DNA of 64,000 nucleotides from Nocardioides sp. InS609-2 (lineage in GTDB: Bacteria; Actinomycetota; Actinomycetes; Propionibacteriales; Nocardioidaceae): NCBI RefSeq assembly GCF_023208195.1, contig NZ_CP060034.1, positions 1,984,001-2,048,000 on the forward strand. Direction: 5' to 3'. Positions 61,688 to 64,000 of this stretch are shown here, piece by piece. Under the pieces are notes generated by a model that was not told the DNA's origin, ran no database searches, and saw only the letters and a list, made by a program, of their open reading frames with translations. Numbering within the stretch: the stretch's first letter is position 1; the number at the start of each line of letters is the position of its first letter. A program made the position numbers and the translations under genes.

Positions 61688-63883
61688 ATGCCCCCCTCGC
61701 CAGCCACCGATCAGAGCTCCCTGCCTGCGACGGTCGGTGCGGTCAGCGAGGAAGGCCCACCGCAGGCCGACCACGTCGGTCACCCCCACGACACGTTCGA
61801 CGTCGAGCCGCCGTACGTGCCCGATGAGGCCCAGCTCGCCGCCGTCGAGAAGTACGACGACCGGTTCCTCGACCGCGAGCTCTCGTGGCTGCGCTTCAAC
61901 CAGCGGGTGCTCGAGCTGGCCGAGGACACCTCCCTGCCGTTGCTCGAGCGGGCCCGGTTCCTGGCGATCTTCAGCAGCAACCTCGACGAGTTCTTCATGG
62001 TGCGCGTGGCCGGTCTCAAGCGCCGGATCGCCGCGGGCGTCGCCGTACGCGCGGCATCGGGGATGCTGCCACGCGAGGTGCTGGAGGGCATCTGGACGAA
62101 TACGCGTGAGCTGATGGAGCGACAGTCACGGGTGTTCCGCGACGCGCTGCTCCCCGAGCTGCGCGAGCAGGGCATCGAGCTGTTGCGCTGGGACGAGCTG
62201 GACCGCGAGGAGCAGAAGCACTGCAAGCGGTTGTTCAAGGAGCGCATCTTCCCGGTGCTCACGCCGCTCGCCGTCGACCCGGCCCACCCGTTCCCGTACA
62301 TCTCCGGGCTCTCGCTCAACCTTGCCGTCCTCATCCGGCACCCCAAGCTCGGCACCGAGCACTTCGCACGGGTCAAGGTGCCGCCGATCTTCAAGCGCTT
62401 CGTGCCGCTCGGCAACCAGCGCTTCGTGCCGCTCGAGGACGTCATCGGTGAGCACCTCAAGCGGCTGTTCCCGGGCATGGAGGTCGTCGCTGCCCACACG
62501 TTCCGGGTCACGCGCAACGAGGACCTCGAGGTGGAGGAGGACGACGCCGAGAACCTTCTCAAGGCACTGGAGAAGGAGCTGCTGCGGCGCAAGTTCGGCC
62601 CGCCGGTCCGGCTCGAGGTCGAGGAGTCGATCGACCCCAAGGTGCTCGACCTGCTCGTCTCCGAGCTCGGCGTCTCGGCCGACGAGGTCTTCAAGCTCTC
62701 GGGCCCGCTCGACCTCCGCGGACTGCACGGCATCGCCGACCTGCCGCGCGAGGACCTTCAGTACCCCGCGTTCGTGCCGACGACGCACCCCTTCCTGGCG
62801 GAGGTCGAGAGCTCGTCGCCGGTCGACGTGTTCGAGGCGACCCGCAAGCACAACGTCCTGCTCCACCATCCCTACGACTCGTTCGCCACGTCGGTGCAGC
62901 GCTTCCTCGAGCAGGCGGCGGCCGACCCGCACGTGCTGGCGATCAAGCAGACGCTCTACCGCACGTCGGGTGACTCGCCGATCATCGATGCCCTCGTCGA
63001 CGCCGCCGAGGCCGGCAAGCAGGTGCTGGTCATCGTCGAGATCAAGGCTCGTTTCGACGAGACCAACAACATCCGGTGGGCCCGAAAGCTCGAGCACGCC
63101 GGCTGTCACGTCGTCTACGGCCTGGTCGGCCTGAAGACCCACTGCAAGCTGTCGATGGTGGTGCGTGACGAGCCCGAGGGCATCCGCCGCTACACCCACA
63201 TCGGCACCGGCAACTACAACCCGAAGACGGCCCGCCTCTACGAGGACATCGGCCTACTCACCGCCGACGAGGTCATCGGCGAAGACGTCGCCCACCTCTT
63301 CAACAACCTCTCGGGCATCAGCCGCAACGCCACCTACAACACGTTGCTCGTCGCGCCCGACAACGTGCGCACCGGGCTGGTCGACCAGATCCGGCAGGAG
63401 ATCGCCCACCACCAGGCCGGCCGCCCGGCGCGGATCCGACTCAAGGCCAACTCCGTCGTCGACGAAGCCACCATCGACGCGCTCTACCTCGCCTCACAGG
63501 CGGGCGTGCCCGTGCAGCTCCTGGTGCGCGGCATCTGCGCCATGCGCCCCGGCGTGCCCGGCCTGTCGGAGACGATCGAGGTCCGATCCGTGCTGGGCCG
63601 CTTCCTCGAGCACAGCCGGGTCTTCTGGTTCGAGAACGGCGGCGAACCGGCCGCCTGGATCGGCTCCGCCGACATGATGCACCGCAACCTCGACCGCCGC
63701 GTCGAAGTGCTCGTGCGGCTGCCCGAGGGGGACGACACCGGGCGGATCGGGTCGATGTTGGACCTCGCCTTCGACCCGACAACGGTGGCGTGGGAGCTCC
63801 ACGCCGACGGCGTGTGGCACCGTAATGAGGGCGACGTACACCTTCATCAGGCCATCATCGAGCGGCAGCGCCGGAGGCGATAG
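61688..63883 (+). CDS. ppk1: Polyphosphate kinase 1
   Basis: 731 residues. [19 protein letters not shown] begins the N-terminal domain, [17 protein letters not shown] follows, and the catalytic His lies in [29 protein letters not shown] and [22 protein letters not shown] are further PPK1 signatures. It makes and uses polyphosphate with ATP. A roughly 70-residue acidic Pro-rich extension at the N-terminus is common in actinobacterial forms. A DUF47 gene with a role in phosphate transport follows. ATG 61688 is the first Met in the plausible region. Confidence 0.96.
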   Translation: MPPSPATDQSSLPATVGAVSEEGPPQADHVGHPHDTFDVEPPYVPDEAQLAAVEKYDDRFLDRELSWLRFNQRVLELAEDTSLPLLERARFLAIFSSNLDEFFMVRVAGLKRRIAAGVAVRAASGMLPREVLEGIWTNTRELMERQSRVFRDALLPELREQGIELLRWDELDREEQKHCKRLFKERIFPVLTPLAVDPAHPFPYISGLSLNLAVLIRHPKLGTEHFARVKVPPIFKRFVPLGNQRFVPLEDVIGEHLKRLFPGMEVVAAHTFRVTRNEDLEVEEDDAENLLKALEKELLRRKFGPPVRLEVEESIDPKVLDLLVSELGVSADEVFKLSGPLDLRGLHGIADLPREDLQYPAFVPTTHPFLAEVESSSPVDVFEATRKHNVLLHHPYDSFATSVQRFLEQAAADPHVLAIKQTLYRTSGDSPIIDALVDAAEAGKQVLVIVEIKARFDETNNIRWARKLEHAGCHVVYGLVGLKTHCKLSMVVRDEPEGIRRYTHIGTGNYNPKTARLYEDIGLLTADEVIGEDVAHLFNNLSGISRNATYNTLLVAPDNVRTGLVDQIRQEIAHHQAGRPARIRLKANSVVDEATIDALYLASQAGVPVQLLVRGICAMRPGVPGLSETIEVRSVLGRFLEHSRVFWFENGGEPAAWIGSADMMHRNLDRRVEVLVRLPEGDDTGRIGSMLDLAFDPTTVAWELHADGVWHRNEGDVHLHQAIIERQRRRR

Positions 63884-63886
63884 GAG

Positions 63887-63910
63887 TCCTCGCTTGTGCT
63901 CCGGCGAGGA
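63887..63910 (+). terminator. Weak hairpin after ppk1
   Basis: TCCTCGC (63887-63893) pairs with GCGAGGA (63904-63910) around a 10-base loop, four bases after the ppk1 stop. The stem is short and there is no U-tract; the next gene starts 50 bases later, so it may only attenuate read-through. Confidence 0.35.
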
Positions 63911-63960
63911 TCAGGCCCTAGCATGTGACGCGTTCAGATCCTCCTCATCAGGAGTTCTCC

Positions 63961-64000
63961 GTGCGTTTGAAGTTTCGCCCTGTCGACGGTTCGTTCTACG
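63961..64000 (+). CDS. DUF47 (PhoU-like, Pit accessory) protein, 5' end only
   Basis: GTG 63961 is preceded by AGGAG seven bases upstream. The 13 codons before the window edge read RLKFRPVDGSFY after the first residue, the usual opening of DUF47/TIGR00153 proteins that accompany Pit phosphate transporters. The neighbouring ppk1 fits a phosphate role. The rest lies outside the window. Confidence 0.7.
   Translation, partial: MRLKFRPVDGSFY

Overview
The window is a 64 kb chromosomal segment of a high-GC actinobacterium. Protein families and gene order point to a Nocardioides-like member of the Nocardioidaceae. The evidence is GTG/TTG starts, 1- and 4-base gene overlaps, mycothiol synthase, a GlnR-type regulator, a DUF1416/SseA/ThiX sulfur block, an HbhA/DUF2516/XRE trio and a FolP2-GpgS pair, all in orders known from other Actinobacteria. 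The taxonomic call is an inference. No tRNA, rRNA, CRISPR array, insertion sequence or prophage gene was seen.

Layout. 1-2.8 kb: end of a chemotaxis operon (cheA, cheW). 2.8-13.3 kb: an M4 protease with a C-terminal emfourin-like domain, typA/bipA, a DUF3817 protein, a large secreted metzincin protease, an MFS exporter, an acyl-CoA dehydrogenase and a DJ-1/PfpI protein. 13.3-18.0 kb: a compact minus-strand operon (galE, amidase, gpgS, folP2-like, LigB-like, RibD-like). 18.1-29.5 kb: sugar-nucleotide and capsule functions (two Gmd-type dehydratases, RmlA, DUF4012, RmlB, fused RmlC-RmlD, a cupin, a CapD/PglF-like dehydratase, a Wzc-like tyrosine autokinase). 29.5-32.0 kb: DUF2516, HbhA-like, XRE regulator, asparaginase. 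32.0-37.1 kb: sulfate activation operon (a fused degenerate sulfurylase/APS kinase/LMW phosphatase, TauE/SafE, cysD, cysN). 37.1-44.6 kb: an AT-richer plus-strand island with a WbsX-like protein, a GT4, Wzy- and Wzx-like membrane proteins, and an ATP-grasp/SDR/metallophosphoesterase module. 44.7-47.3 kb: initiating sugar transferase, DegT aminotransferase, VanZ-like protein, small protein. 47.4-51.4 kb: methyltransferase, a 29-bp tandem repeat array, a hydrolase-LuxR regulator, BKACE, Dtd, acylphosphatase. 51.4-61.2 kb: sulfurtransferase block, a secreted repeat protein, MoaD, GlnR, MshD, YgfZ, Fur, nitrobindin-like protein, DsrE, lipoprotein. 61.2-64 kb: a small protein, ppk1 and the start of a DUF47 (PhoU-like) gene.

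How the genes fit together. From 17 to 47 kb the window encodes most of a Wzx/Wzy-type surface polysaccharide pathway: precursor synthesis (dTDP-rhamnose, GDP-6-deoxyhexose, UDP-galactose, possibly a UDP-diamino or amino sugar), initiation (PglC-like transferase), assembly, flipping, polymerization and kinase control. The sulfate activation operon lies directly upstream of the atypical island on the same strand. The only LMW tyrosine phosphatase domain in the window is fused to the APS kinase.

Most unusual points: the three-part APS kinase-phosphatase fusion, whose linker is encoded by a dispersed palindromic repeat; a second copy of the same repeat class inside the amidase gene; an M4 protease carrying an emfourin-like inhibitor domain; a hydrolase-LuxR regulator whose nucleophile serine is replaced by alanine; and several long palindromes, some of which carry the stop codons of flanking genes.
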